NCBI RefSeq assembly: GCF_024714495.1
Contig: NZ_JAMZMJ010000007.1
Location: forward strand, 184,561-248,560
Source: Marinoscillum pacificum
GTDB lineage: Bacteria; Bacteroidota; Bacteroidia; Cytophagales; Cyclobacteriaceae
Reading direction: 5' to 3'
Length of the DNA stretch: 64,000 nt
The notes below the pieces were generated by a model. That model did no database searches, was not told where the DNA came from, and worked only from the letters and a program-made list of their open reading frames with translations. The position numbers and the translations under genes are program-made. Positions 1 through 9,667 of the stretch are shown piece by piece. Each line of letters begins with the position of its first letter. Positions within the stretch are counted from its first letter, which is position 1.

Positions 1-3000
1 CGGACTTAACAGGATATACCATTAATGCTACTATTGATGGACCATCTGGTCTCCAAAACCTTTCCGAAGTGTTTGATGTGACTATTCCAGCACAAGACAC
101 AATGTCTATTCAATTTTCGGAACCAATAGATTTTGGTGATTTTGGTGACTATTCCGTATCCATGTCAGTAAGTATCACAGAGGATGGAGATCCAACTAAT
201 GATGAACTTAACTTGGATCTTTACAGAATTAGCAGATATACGGGGGAGTTTCCATACTTTGAAGACTTTGAATCAGCAGCAGAAGCTACATATGGAATTA
301 CACCTTCTACCGAATTGACTGGATTTAGTTTCACAACCACAGATCCTAATGGAATATTCCGAATTGTAGATAGCTTAACAAACAGTAATAAATCAAAAGT
401 AGGGTTTTTATCAAGAGGATACACAGATGTTTTGGCTACAAATTCACTGATATTTTCGGCAGATTTATCAGCGTATATAAATCGTGAAATGATGCTTGAT
501 TACGATTTAAGCCAGAGTTGGATGAGCTACAGAAATTCAGACAATGGTATTTATGTTAGAGGAAATGAGAATGAATCATGGGTGTTATTACATGATTGGA
601 ATTCTAACCGTCCTTCTCATTTAACTTGGAGCTCTTTTACCGGTTTAAATATCACTGAAGTTTTAATTGAAAATGGACAGACTATTTCAGAGACCTTTCA
701 AATGAAATTTCAAGACTTTGAAGTAGATTCTGGAAACGGATACATAATAGATAACCTTAAATTATACCCTAAACTAGAACAAGATGCCGAATTACTCGCA
801 ATGGATATTGTGCAAATAGAGGGGGCAGAAGGAGAGAGAGTTTCATTGGATATTTACAATAATGGAACTGAGGAGATTGTAAGTGTTCCTGTTACTTTCG
901 TTGCGACCAATGGCTCTGTAAGTCAGGATGTTACTGAGTTAGCATCTATTAATATTGGTCGAGGAGATACTGTGACTTATGTGTTTGATGCTGATTTAGA
1001 TTTTTCGACCGGTGGATATTATATAATCGAGGCTTTTGTTGCTCTGCCTGGTGATATTTATAATGACGGAGATACTACTAGCATATCACTTTATAAAGAT
1101 TTTAGGTTTAATGAAGAGATACCGATTTTAGTTGATTTTGAGCAAGACTCAGCCAATTTCCGCACGTATGGTTCAAATTCAAGTTGGACTTATGATTCAT
1201 TAGAAAATGGGACGAAAGGATGGTTGACTAAAGTAGATGGTAATGCTGGGTATGGTAACTATGAAAGGTCATATTTGCAGTTTCCCACTCTTGATTTATC
1301 AAGCTATAATCAGGGGATATTTTTTGAATTTGATCTTTCTGTTAATTTGGAAGAAAGCTATGATTTCGCATGGTTAGAGATGTCTCTCGATGGAGAGACT
1401 TTTGATAAAATTGATAGTGAAGAACTCCATTATCAAGCAGGATCAACTAGTTGGAATGGAAATCAAGATATTCAAGTGCGCTCATTGTATATACCAGAAT
1501 CATTTGGTAATTCACAAGTCATATTTAGGTTGGCCTTGTCTACGGATGGATCTGTTAATCGAGAAGGGTTGCAATTTGATAATTTTGTGGTAAGAGGCCC
1601 ATTAGATAGAGACCTGGCATTCTTGATGTTGGAAGGAGAATCAATGACTCCTGATTTTGGTGAAGCAGAATATTTATCAATAAAATTGGTAAATGAAGGT
1701 ACTCAAATGATTGAGTCTGCTGATCTAGTTCTGAATATTGTAAATCCAGCTGGAGACACGATACAATTGGAAGAAACAAGTACAATAAACCTTGGGTCAT
1801 ATGATACGCTTTCTTATCAATTTGCGAGCTCGTTAGATTTGTCAGATGTCGGTGATTACTATGTTTGGGGTTATGTTTCTACTACAGGAGAACAGAATAG
1901 TCAAAACGATTCGATTTCTTCCTGGCTGTATCATCAGAATAGTATTGATGAACTGCCATTTGTTTTAGATTTGAATGGAGTATACATTACTAGACAAAGA
2001 GTCAGTACTGCTTTAATTGAAGGGCTAGATGGGTTCAGTTTTGAATCAGGTGCATCAGGAGAGCTTACCATTTCGAACTATAACTCTGAGCACAAACACT
2101 CACTATACTTATATAACCGTAGTTCTTTAGATAACGTAAGTAAAGCTTTCTTAACTATGGATCTATCAACAATGAGCACATCATCGAATGTTTTGATGAT
2201 GGATCTTCAATATTTAAATTCTGATCCTGACGAAATTAATGGACTTTATGTGCGGGGAAGTCATGATCAAGAATGGATATTAGCTGTATCTTCAGAATCA
2301 CTAAGTTCATTTACATGGAGTGATTTAAGAGTAAATTTGACTGCTTTGTTAAAGCAGCATAATCAGGAATATTCTGCAACTACTCAGATTATGGTTTTTA
2401 ACTCTGGGAGATGGAATCAGACCTATATCGACAACTTTTCAATCTATGAGAGAAGTTCGCATGATTTAGAACTTATTTCAGTTAGTATTCCTGAATCTGG
2501 ATTTGTTATTCAGTCCAATGAATCTATTCAAGCAGTTGTAAGAAATAATGGTATTACAACAGTCAATTCTGTTCCATTAAGATTAAGAATTCTGGGGCCG
2601 TCTGGAGTTAACCAATCAGAGTCTTCAAGTAATGTCACATTAGCTACAGATGAAATTGATACATTTTCAATTAATTCTACCAACACTTTTGTAGAAGAGG
2701 GGACTTATCAAATAACCGTAAGCACAGAGTTAACAGCCGATACGGTTTCTGAAAATAATTCTTTACTTGCATATGTAGCGCATCAATCTATTTATTCGGG
2801 CTCTCTTCCATATTATGAGAATTTTACAAGCCTTACTGATTCTGTTTATGATCATAGTAGAGGGAAGTTGGGAGCTATAGGTGGGTTATCCTTTAACGCT
2901 GTGCCAAATGTTGGCCGTTTGACTGTAGATGAAGATTCGCACTCTATAAGAATGTGGAGATCAGATTATACTAACTCATCAAGTACAAATAATTTACTTC

Positions 3001-5300
3001 TATCAATGGACTTGTCTGCATATAGTACTTCAGATCCCATTCAACTTGATTTTAAGTTTAAAGGGTATGACTATTATGACATATCAAGATATGTAGAAGT
3101 GAGAGGTGATACTTCACAAGCCTGGTTACGTTTGTATGATTGGGTAGAGAATGCGTCTTCATCCAATTTTATTGAGGCTAAATATCTTGCAATTGCGGAT
3201 ACTTTGGCTGCTCATGGTCAGCAATTCGGAACCATGACTCAAGTTAGATTTACACAAGGAGCTGACTGTTCCGGCTGTTTCTTTGAGCTATCTTCTATTG
3301 AGGTGTATGAGGCACCAGAAGTAGATTTGGCAATTGAAGTTTTAGAACCAATTGCAGCATCCATTCACCATGAGAACTCTCAGATTAAAATTGTTCTGAT
3401 GAATGAAGGACAAAATACAATAAGTAGTTTGCCTTTGTATGCTACTGCTTTTGCTGAAGATGGCTCATCTCAAACTATTGATTTTAATGCTACATTGGAT
3501 TTAGCTCCACTGACTACTGATACAGTTGTGTTTGATAGCTTTTTTGATTTACCTAATCCAGGAAATTATACGGTCAAAGTATACTTTGATCTTGCCAATG
3601 ACGAGCGTCATTACAATGACACATTAAGTAGAACGATGATTGTTCGTTCTACTTATTCATCAGAGTTACCGATGATGCTGACTTTTGATGATCATGTAAG
3701 CCAGGTGGGAAGTAAAGAGAGTTATCAATTTGCTGATTTTGTAGGTTTGAGTTACGAACTATCTGGCAAAATTGATCTGTCTGTTGAAAGTCCATCAAGC
3801 GGAGATGGTAAGGTTTTGAAATTGAAGCAAACATCTGATTCAGATAGAAGCGCCACAGCTGATCTGGTTTTCACGTTGGATTTGAGTGAGTATGATACAC
3901 TGACCGATGTGATCAAATTAAGATTTGATGCTCTAGAAAGAAATGACTATCCATCTGTTTCATTATGGATTCGTTCAAATGAAAGCCTTGATTGGATACG
4001 TTATTCGTACATTTATTCCGGAAGTTACATGATTGATATTCAATCAGAACTGAAAAGGATGAAGCAACAGTATTCAGATCAAGTCCAAATTAGGCTATTT
4101 TTTGAAGGAGGTGGTTATAGTAATGCCAGTATCTCATTTGATAATATTTATTTGTTCAATACTGCTGATAATCTAGCACCTCAAACACTAGCATTTGTGG
4201 AAGATCCACTGCCTCTTTATGAAGATACAGACTCTATTCAATATGTTGGAAGGGTAATTGGTGAAGATATTGATGAGTACTTTACTCTGAAATACAATAT
4301 TTATTACAATGTTTATGAAGATTCGCAAAATAACAGTTCATTCTATATGCGAAGTGATAGTCTATTTATGTATCAAAATAGAAGTTATGAAGCAGATTCT
4401 GTTTTGAATATAAATATTAGAGTGATCGACACAGAAGGAGCGTATTTAGATCAGCCTTTTGAGTTTACTCTGATTGATTTGAATGACTCTTTGAGCGGTT
4501 TAGGACTGTCTAAATACTGGGTGAATGAAAATAACACTGATACTGTGGTGGTTGCTGTTCTTCAGCCTGTAGATGAAGATTTGAATGATATCTATGCATA
4601 CGAGTTTATTGATGATGAATTGGGATTAGATAATGAAATGTTCATCGTTGAAAATGATGAATTAATGATTATTCATCCAAATTATGAGACAGAGAAGCAT
4701 TTCTTTGATCTGCACTTGAGAGTAACTGAGGCATCTGGTGATACAGCTAGTTTAGCAACAACTATCGAGATATATGATGTGAATGAACCTCCGATTTCCA
4801 TGGATATCATACTTGAGGAGATTGATGAGGATGTTGAATATGGATCATTAGTGGCTACATTCTCTGCTACTGATGAGGATCCTGGGGATGATACTTTTAT
4901 ATACAGATTTGAAAGGGATAGCTTCTATGTTGTAGACAACCAGTTGTTTACTGGTGTTTACTTTGATATCGACGAGGAGCTTCACCTTCCACTTTCTGTA
5001 ATTGCTGAGGATGAATGGGGAGCTCGTAGTGAGTTTGATTTTGAAGTGATCATTATTGATTTAGTGGAATTGGGTATCGAAGATGAGAATATTGTGGTAT
5101 ATCCAAACCCAACCATGAATGAACTTCATGTTGAAAACAAAAGAATCACAAAGCTTGAAGCCTTTGATTTGACAGGGGTTAAAATGATTGAGACGGTAAA
5201 GGATCGAGTCATAAACACCCGAAATTGGAACTCCGGTGTCTATATTCTCCGAATATGGGTTGGAGAAGAATCTAAGGATGTCAAAATCATCAAGAAATAA
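1..5300 (+). CDS. Giant T9SS-exported adhesin-like protein, 5' end cut off by the window
   Basis: The frame is open from base 3, so the gene starts upstream; about 1765 residues are visible. The apparent GTG start at 69 is internal, because the repeat pattern continues before it. Two module types alternate about every 850 bp. One is CARDB-like, at 3-235, 780-1100, 1608-1930, 2455-2795 and 3325-3650, with recurring 'NNG/NEG' turns and 'GDY/GNY' strands. The other is an aromatic-rich jelly-roll or MAM-like domain beginning 'LPYFEDF' or similar, at about 240-775, 1110-1605, 1940-2455, 2800-3320 and 3655-4160. Cadherin-like repeats follow (about 4190-5070, with 'DVNEPP' and 'DEDPGDD'). The end is a type A T9SS sorting domain from about 5080, with 'VVYPNPTMNELHV' and a final 'KIIKK'. 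The family logic predicts export through the outer membrane and anchoring at the cell surface or release. The ligand is unknown. Confidence 0.88.
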   Translation, partial: DLTGYTINATIDGPSGLQNLSEVFDVTIPAQDTMSIQFSEPIDFGDFGDYSVSMSVSITEDGDPTNDELNLDLYRISRYTGEFPYFEDFESAAEATYGITPSTELTGFSFTTTDPNGIFRIVDSLTNSNKSKVGFLSRGYTDVLATNSLIFSADLSAYINREMMLDYDLSQSWMSYRNSDNGIYVRGNENESWVLLHDWNSNRPSHLTWSSFTGLNITEVLIENGQTISETFQMKFQDFEVDSGNGYIIDNLKLYPKLEQDAELLAMDIVQIEGAEGERVSLDIYNNGTEEIVSVPVTFVATNGSVSQDVTELASINIGRGDTVTYVFDADLDFSTGGYYIIEAFVALPGDIYNDGDTTSISLYKDFRFNEEIPILVDFEQDSANFRTYGSNSSWTYDSLENGTKGWLTKVDGNAGYGNYERSYLQFPTLDLSSYNQGIFFEFDLSVNLEESYDFAWLEMSLDGETFDKIDSEELHYQAGSTSWNGNQDIQVRSLYIPESFGNSQVIFRLALSTDGSVNREGLQFDNFVVRGPLDRDLAFLMLEGESMTPDFGEAEYLSIKLVNEGTQMIESADLVLNIVNPAGDTIQLEETSTINLGSYDTLSYQFASSLDLSDVGDYYVWGYVSTTGEQNSQNDSISSWLYHQNSIDELPFVLDLNGVYITRQRVSTALIEGLDGFSFESGASGELTISNYNSEHKHSLYLYNRSSLDNVSKAFLTMDLSTMSTSSNVLMMDLQYLNSDPDEINGLYVRGSHDQEWILAVSSESLSSFTWSDLRVNLTALLKQHNQEYSATTQIMVFNSGRWNQTYIDNFSIYERSSHDLELISVSIPESGFVIQSNESIQAVVRNNGITTVNSVPLRLRILGPSGVNQSESSSNVTLATDEIDTFSINSTNTFVEEGTYQITVSTELTADTVSENNSLLAYVAHQSIYSGSLPYYENFTSLTDSVYDHSRGKLGAIGGLSFNAVPNVGRLTVDEDSHSIRMWRSDYTNSSSTNNLLLSMDLSAYSTSDPIQLDFKFKGYDYYDISRYVEVRGDTSQAWLRLYDWVENASSSNFIEAKYLAIADTLAAHGQQFGTMTQVRFTQGADCSGCFFELSSIEVYEAPEVDLAIEVLEPIAASIHHENSQIKIVLMNEGQNTISSLPLYATAFAEDGSSQTIDFNATLDLAPLTTDTVVFDSFFDLPNPGNYTVKVYFDLANDERHYNDTLSRTMIVRSTYSSELPMMLTFDDHVSQVGSKESYQFADFVGLSYELSGKIDLSVESPSSGDGKVLKLKQTSDSDRSATADLVFTLDLSEYDTLTDVIKLRFDALERNDYPSVSLWIRSNESLDWIRYSYIYSGSYMIDIQSELKRMKQQYSDQVQIRLFFEGGGYSNASISFDNIYLFNTADNLAPQTLAFVEDPLPLYEDTDSIQYVGRVIGEDIDEYFTLKYNIYYNVYEDSQNNSSFYMRSDSLFMYQNRSYEADSVLNINIRVIDTEGAYLDQPFEFTLIDLNDSLSGLGLSKYWVNENNTDTVVVAVLQPVDEDLNDIYAYEFIDDELGLDNEMFIVENDELMIIHPNYETEKHFFDLHLRVTEASGDTASLATTIEIYDVNEPPISMDIILEEIDEDVEYGSLVATFSATDEDPGDDTFIYRFERDSFYVVDNQLFTGVYFDIDEELHLPLSVIAEDEWGARSEFDFEVIIIDLVELGIEDENIVVYPNPTMNELHVENKRITKLEAFDLTGVKMIETVKDRVINTRNWNSGVYILRIWVGEESKDVKIIKK

Positions 5301-5310
5301 ACAAGCAGAA

Positions 5311-5339
5311 AAGGCTTGCCAACGGCAAGCCTTTTTTCG
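5311..5339 (+). terminator. Rho-independent terminator of the adhesin gene
   Basis: A perfect 10-bp stem, AAGGCTTGCC at 5311-5320 and GGCAAGCCTT at 5324-5333, encloses a 3-base loop and runs into a T tract. It lies 10 bases after the TAA stop at 5300. The A-rich left flank (AGAAAAGG) could also let it work weakly on the minus strand for the gene ending at 5428. Confidence 0.92.
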
Positions 5340-5427
5340 TTTAGATAAGTGATAAGCAAAGCCAAACCCCACAACAAGCTCGGCAATGCTTATCGACAGT
5401 TACCTAAACATCTGTCATCTATAATAT

Positions 5428-6300
5428 TTAGTGATTTGCGATCTGGAATGCTCTGGATATGTTGAAACCTAAGTGGATGTCACCATTGAAGAAGTCATTC
5501 GTAGACTCTCCAATAAATCCTTTTTCCAACATCGCTGTAGCATTGGTTAATTGAATTTGGAAAACGTGTCCTCCTGTTTCAATATCCACACCTACTGCAA
5601 AAGCATTATGGTATTGGTCTCCTTTGTCTTTAAACTGAGGCCAGTACTCCATATTGATCGTTACTCGATTAGTTACTTTTAGTCTTCCACCCATTCCAAG
5701 AGCTATGACTTCCGAACCCGTTTCATTGGCTTCTATTAATTCATAAAATGAATAGGATGGAGTAAGCTGAAGAGACAATGCTGGAGTCACTTTTCTGGCG
5801 ATCAAGATCTGATGTGTGACAGCCATTTTATCAGATAAGTTGATTTCATAGTCATCAAATCGCTTCAACGTTTTGATCGTAGCGGAACCAAAATATACCA
5901 TACTAAATGGTACAGTTTTAGCACCTGTTTGCTGTCTCATAAATTTGTATTTGATAAACCCATCGTAGGTTTTCTCAAATGAACTTCTCCCTGCACCAAA
6001 CATAAATCGGTCAGAAGGAGCGTATTCCAAAGCAAGACGAATATTGGACTGGTCGAGGCCCCACAAATTGTATCCACCAGAGTTTAACGTTCCGAATCGG
6101 TGAGAAATGATAAACTCCAGGGTTCCCTTTTTACGAATTTCAACACTGTGTCCATTGATAATTCGTGTTCCCTTGAATGTTGATGTGGTTAGGTTTTCAG
6201 AAGGCTCTTGCTCAGCCATGAGATCTGCAAGGAGATCATCTTGTGCAAAAGCCAATGAACCAGTAATAGTAAGCAGTATGATTAAGGTAACTCTCAGCAT
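5428..6300 (-). CDS. DUF5777-family outer-membrane beta-barrel protein
   Basis: 290 residues with a signal peptide (hydrophobic residues 3-17, cleavage near 'LAFAQ'). A short acidic segment follows, then a beta-rich body with typical DUF5777 features: 'FIISHRFGTLNSG' near residue 65, 'LWGLDQSNIRLALEYAPSD', and a long series of alternating hydrophobic strands up to the end. The family is widespread in Bacteroidota and is predicted to form an outer-membrane barrel; its function is not established. It is the last gene of a three-gene minus-strand cluster, 7 bp behind the YceI-like gene. Members of this family often lie beside YceI and cytochrome-like genes, which hints at a role in electron transfer or the export of a small hydrophobic ligand, but that is inference. 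The ATG at 6300 gives a complete signal peptide. Confidence 0.85.
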   Translation of the reverse strand: MLRVTLIILLTITGSLAFAQDDLLADLMAEQEPSENLTTSTFKGTRIINGHSVEIRKKGTLEFIISHRFGTLNSGGYNLWGLDQSNIRLALEYAPSDRFMFGAGRSSFEKTYDGFIKYKFMRQQTGAKTVPFSMVYFGSATIKTLKRFDDYEINLSDKMAVTHQILIARKVTPALSLQLTPSYSFYELIEANETGSEVIALGMGGRLKVTNRVTINMEYWPQFKDKGDQYHNAFAVGVDIETGGHVFQIQLTNATAMLEKGFIGESTNDFFNGDIHLGFNISRAFQIANH

Positions 6301-6307
6301 GATCTCT

Positions 6308-6850
6308 TTATTTAAGTCGGAAAATTGTGGTTACTAGAACTTCCTCTGCAATGTTTTTGATCAATAGCGTTGGAACCTCCACATCATATTCTTCAATCTT
6401 GACGATAAATTCAGATTTAGCAACTAACACATCACCTTCCTTTTTAAAAGTGATTGGAAGTGTCACATCTTTTGTAACGCCGTGTATCGTTAGCTTTCCT
6501 TTCACTGATTGAGTTAATGAATCAGCGATGTTTTCATAGTCAGATGCTTTGAAATTTGCTATTTCTCCTGCAAATGTTGCTTTCGGGTATTTGTCTGATT
6601 CAATGTAATTTTCATTGAAATGCTCTTCCATTAACGATTTTTCGAAATGAAAGTCTTTCATGTTCATTGCAACAGCCACTTTCCCAGTACTGAAGTCTAG
6701 TACTCCGAGAGCTTTTTCGTTGATTGCTTCGATATCTTCTAAAGGTGCTTCTGAGAAAAATCTAGCGTATCCCTGATTGTCCATTTTACGCTGTGCGTTA
6801 GCGATAAATGTAAGGCCTATCAAAAGGCTGAGTATGGTTAGTCGTATCAT
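6308..6850 (-). CDS. YceI-like lipocalin-fold periplasmic protein
   Basis: 180 residues with an N-terminal signal peptide ('LLIGLTFIANAQ'). The body matches the YceI family: 'ARFFSEAPLEDIEA' near residue 29, 'SDKYPKATFAGEI' in the middle, 'VKGKLTIHGVTKDVTLPI' near residue 114, and a closing strand 'EEVLVTTIFRLK'. YceI proteins form a lipocalin-like barrel that binds isoprenoid chains such as polyprenyl pyrophosphate or quinones in the periplasm. Length is normal for the family. The gene sits between the SprB-repeat cytochrome-like lipoprotein (20 bp upstream) and the DUF5777 gene (7 bp downstream), almost certainly in one transcript. Quinone or lipid handling linked to the haem-type neighbour is a reasonable guess only. 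Confidence 0.9.
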   Translation of the reverse strand: MIRLTILSLLIGLTFIANAQRKMDNQGYARFFSEAPLEDIEAINEKALGVLDFSTGKVAVAMNMKDFHFEKSLMEEHFNENYIESDKYPKATFAGEIANFKASDYENIADSLTQSVKGKLTIHGVTKDVTLPITFKKEGDVLVAKSEFIVKIEEYDVEVPTLLIKNIAEEVLVTTIFRLK

Positions 6851-6870
6851 AGTCGTATTAGTTTAGTGAT

Positions 6871-7641
6871 TTAGTTATTTGGGGTATTGTCACTCACCCA
6901 ACAGTTGATTTTTGAGATGTCAGCATCAGGTATTTTGCCAGAAGGAGGCATCGTTCCTGCCGAAGCTCTAGCGAGTATTCTCGCTGCACTGTTAATTATG
7001 TTTTCCTTGGTGCTCATATTCGGAGACTGTGACCCGCCGTGACAACTGGAAGTAGCACAGTTTGCTTCTATAATTGGCATGATGTCATCGCCAAGTGAAA
7101 TTCCCGATAGAATATCAATTTCTTGTGTGGAAGAACATCCATTGTCATCAGTTACGGTCAAGTCATAGCTCCCAACCGTCAAACCGGAATAACTTCCATC
7201 AGCTGATGTGCCTACGCCGCTTAATTCAAAACTATATGGTTCTGCTCCTCCAGAAACGGTAGCAGTTATAGTGCCATTTGAAGTGCCACATCCTGCATCA
7301 TTTGCCGCTACTTCAGAAAAGTTTACTCCATCTGCATTAGCAACTGTGATGGTTTCAGTTGAAGAACATCCATTAGCGTCTGTTACTGTAAGTGTATAGC
7401 TTCCTCCTGGAAGCGAAGTAAAAAGCCCTGTTCCATTGGTTTCAGTTCCTATTGAATAGGAATATGGCTCTGTTCCGCCAGTAGCTGAAGCATCAATTGA
7501 TCCCGTGTTTGAGTTACATGCTGCATCAGTGGTTTCATTGGTTATGACAATTGGAGTAGTTGCACAGTCAAACTCAAGGCTGACTTTCTCTGCTTCACAA
7601 CTCCATAGGAGCCCTGCGATGATTAGGTATCTGTATTTCAT
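6871..7641 (-). CDS. SprB-repeat lipoprotein with C-terminal cytochrome c-like site
   Basis: 256 residues. The N-terminus is lipoprotein-like, with Cys15 in 'LLWSC'; the Trp at -2 is unusual for a lipobox. Two SprB-type repeats follow (about residues 30-100 and 105-178), each built around 'GGxxPYSxxxG', 'GSYTLTVTDxNGCSST' and paired cysteines; such repeats are known from the gliding adhesin SprB and other Bacteroidota surface proteins. The C-terminal 70 residues look like a small c-type cytochrome: Cys195-X4-Cys200-His201 ('CATSSCHGG'), then Met231 in 'MPPSGK' as possible distal ligand. The spacing is CX4CH rather than CX2CH. Similar planctomycete/Bacteroidota 'haem-like' domains exist in surface lipoproteins, so actual haem attachment needs proof. 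First gene of the 7641-5428 cluster. Confidence 0.82.
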   Translation of the reverse strand: MKYRYLIIAGLLWSCEAEKVSLEFDCATTPIVITNETTDAACNSNTGSIDASATGGTEPYSYSIGTETNGTGLFTSLPGGSYTLTVTDANGCSSTETITVANADGVNFSEVAANDAGCGTSNGTITATVSGGAEPYSFELSGVGTSADGSYSGLTVGSYDLTVTDDNGCSSTQEIDILSGISLGDDIMPIIEANCATSSCHGGSQSPNMSTKENIINSAARILARASAGTMPPSGKIPDADISKINCWVSDNTPNN

Positions 7642-8182
7642 TGTTAATAAATTAGTTAAAGAGGGTCTATATACGACCCGCGGTAATCGTTTAGTTTCTT
7701 GAATCTTGATATTTGGGATCTCCTAGCTGAGATTTCAGAGCAAAAAGCGATCACTTGTCATCGCTTCAAGTTTGATGATTGGCTGCCAGATCAATACCCT
7801 TAATTGTAGATTTTTTAAATGTATCCGGTGAGTTTTTCTCCTTCGGAAATTGTTTTTAGAGATTTCATTTGAATGTAGAGTTTGGTTAAAGAAATGAAAT
7901 AGTCTAGATGTTGCTAAACTTGTTGTGGCGCTCTTAAATTGAATAATGCAAATTTCAAGGCAATTATTTCAACTGACTAGTACACAGCCGTCAAATCATA
8001 GAATATTTCCGACAATTTCATGTGTTTTCAAAGGTGATTTGTCATTTTCCGACATTTATAACTAATTGATAGTTAAGTAGATGGAATAAGTTTCGCAACT
8101 ATTTTAGACATAGAAATCCTGTCTAACACATGTTAGTTTTTTGATCTTTACTTCATATTTGATACTGTTTAATTACAAAATC
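7642..8182. other. 541-bp non-coding stretch upstream of the 7641-5428 cluster
   Basis: No convincing gene on either strand. It must contain the minus-strand promoter for the SprB-repeat/YceI/DUF5777 cluster. A GGGTC...GACCC inverted repeat (7663-7667 and 7675-7679) sits about 22 bases before the start codon, where it could fold in the leader RNA. TTCCGACA occurs twice (near 8007 and 8050). A short stem CTAACA-CA-TGTTAG followed by six T (8122-8141) points in the plus direction, although no plus-strand gene precedes it. Confidence 0.6.
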
Positions 8183-9667
8183 TTAAGGTGTTTGTGTAAA
8201 CAGGTTTTGCTTGACAGTAAACAAAACTCCGTAACCATAAAGTGAAACTTGAGCCCAGCCGATTTCTTGCAAAGGCATCTGAATGAATGGTTCTATCACC
8301 AGAGAAGTTTTTGAACGCCATAAAAACTCTCCAGCAACAGACGCATTCATAATTGACCACATTAACGTAGTATTTTCATCAGTTTTCCAACCCTGAGAAT
8401 ATGTTGGGTTAGGCTGATTAAACTGATATTGATATTCTTCATCTAATAGGAAGTAGTTACTAAGACCTCCGTTGATTTTCCAATTCCATTTTCGTGACTG
8501 AATAAAGTCAAATCCTACGGTGACTGGGATATCAATAACTGAGCAAGATCCGTTGACCCAGGTAGGTACAAGTCCTCCAGTATTTTGTCCCCAATAACCT
8601 GCTGGTGGATGATATTCTTCGCCAGGAGAAGTGTATTTTTTCTTGTTGAAGAATACTCCTGATTGTAGTTCGAATCTGCTGAGCGGTTTCCAAAATATTC
8701 GCAACCCTACCTTATTGGTCGCTCTTAATTTTCCTTTAAAATTTAGGCTATTGAAATCAGGAGCGTATGCCAAACCAATAGCGATTCGATTCCATTGAGT
8801 CATTTTGGAACTTGAAGAGTCCGGTAGTGAACCGGACCATAAATAATTCTCAATACTGTCAGGAGTATTAAAAGGAATTATAAAAGCTTTAGATTCTGAA
8901 TCTAGTGATTCGATAGAATAAATAGGAAAGTACACCTGTTCTGATAAGGTCGCAGAATTTTCTTCCGTTTTGTTTGATTGAAAAGGAAATAGTCCTTCTA
9001 CAGAATCCTGTTGGTCATTTGATTTGGTTAATGGTCTGTTTGATGATGGTGATACATAGGAAGAGGTGCTGTTTGTCTTATTCACTGAATCAGGAGTGTT
9101 TTCTTCTGCGGATTTTACATTCAATTCATTATCAACTGAATGTAAATCTGCCGTTTTTGCATTGGTAGATTTGCTAATTATTACTTCTGATTTGGTGGAT
9201 GAAGACGGATTTTTCGAGGAGGTGCCTTCAAGATTCTTTTGTGATTGATCGCTATCTAAAATTTGATTCTCTTCTGATGAGACTGGTCTAGATGTTGAAT
9301 TCTCTTCAGCTTCCTTCGATGCAATTAAAGTGGCCTTTTTATTCGCAATCAATTCTGAATCCTGAGAAGATTGCTCATCCGCTAATGAAACTTCCTGTGA
9401 GCCTTGGTTGGATGTTGTATCTTTTGACTGACTTTGAAAAGAGTCTTTCAAGAACCATCCCAAAATAAAAGCGAGACTTGTTGCGAGGAGTAAAATAACC
9501 AGACCTCTTCTTATACCGATTCCGCCATCATCAGTAGTAGATGCCCCTAACCCTTCTGCATCTAATAAGGCCTCCATTTTAGTCCAGTCTTCTTCCATGA
9601 AAGAAGTTTGCTCAACCTCAAGGTGCTTTTTAAAGAATTGTTCGATATGGTTATTTTCCTCGCTCAC
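8183..9667 (-). CDS. Probable dual-membrane-spanning anti-sigma factor with outer-membrane barrel
   Basis: 494 residues starting at a GTG directly after the sigma-factor stop (adjacent, no gap). The order is: a cytoplasmic N-terminal domain (1-53) with acidic/aromatic 'EEDWTKMEALLDAEG', as in Bacteroidota anti-sigma proteins that lie beside ECF factors; one membrane helix (about 55-73, 'LVILLLATSLAFILGWFL'); a linker of about 210 residues very rich in Ser, Asn, Lys, Glu and Thr and predicted disordered (74-285); then a beta-rich C-terminus (287-494) of about eight amphipathic strands, resembling small outer-membrane barrels. No cleavable signal peptide. The layout matches the dual-membrane-spanning anti-sigma (Dma) type described in Bacteroides, in which the barrel senses the outer membrane and the N-terminus holds the sigma factor. 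The assignment is by architecture, not sequence identity. Confidence 0.75.
   Translation of the reverse strand: MSEENNHIEQFFKKHLEVEQTSFMEEDWTKMEALLDAEGLGASTTDDGGIGIRRGLVILLLATSLAFILGWFLKDSFQSQSKDTTSNQGSQEVSLADEQSSQDSELIANKKATLIASKEAEENSTSRPVSSEENQILDSDQSQKNLEGTSSKNPSSSTKSEVIISKSTNAKTADLHSVDNELNVKSAEENTPDSVNKTNSTSSYVSPSSNRPLTKSNDQQDSVEGLFPFQSNKTEENSATLSEQVYFPIYSIESLDSESKAFIIPFNTPDSIENYLWSGSLPDSSSSKMTQWNRIAIGLAYAPDFNSLNFKGKLRATNKVGLRIFWKPLSRFELQSGVFFNKKKYTSPGEEYHPPAGYWGQNTGGLVPTWVNGSCSVIDIPVTVGFDFIQSRKWNWKINGGLSNYFLLDEEYQYQFNQPNPTYSQGWKTDENTTLMWSIMNASVAGEFLWRSKTSLVIEPFIQMPLQEIGWAQVSLYGYGVLFTVKQNLFTQTP

Noticed and set aside
69..71. GTG as start of the first adhesin
   Set aside because: The frame stays open to base 3 and the CARDB-like domain continues upstream of it, so it is internal.
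8122..8141. CTAACA-CA-TGTTAG followed by six T on the plus strand
   Set aside because: Terminator-like, but the stem is short and AT-rich and no plus-strand gene lies before it; not called as a terminator.
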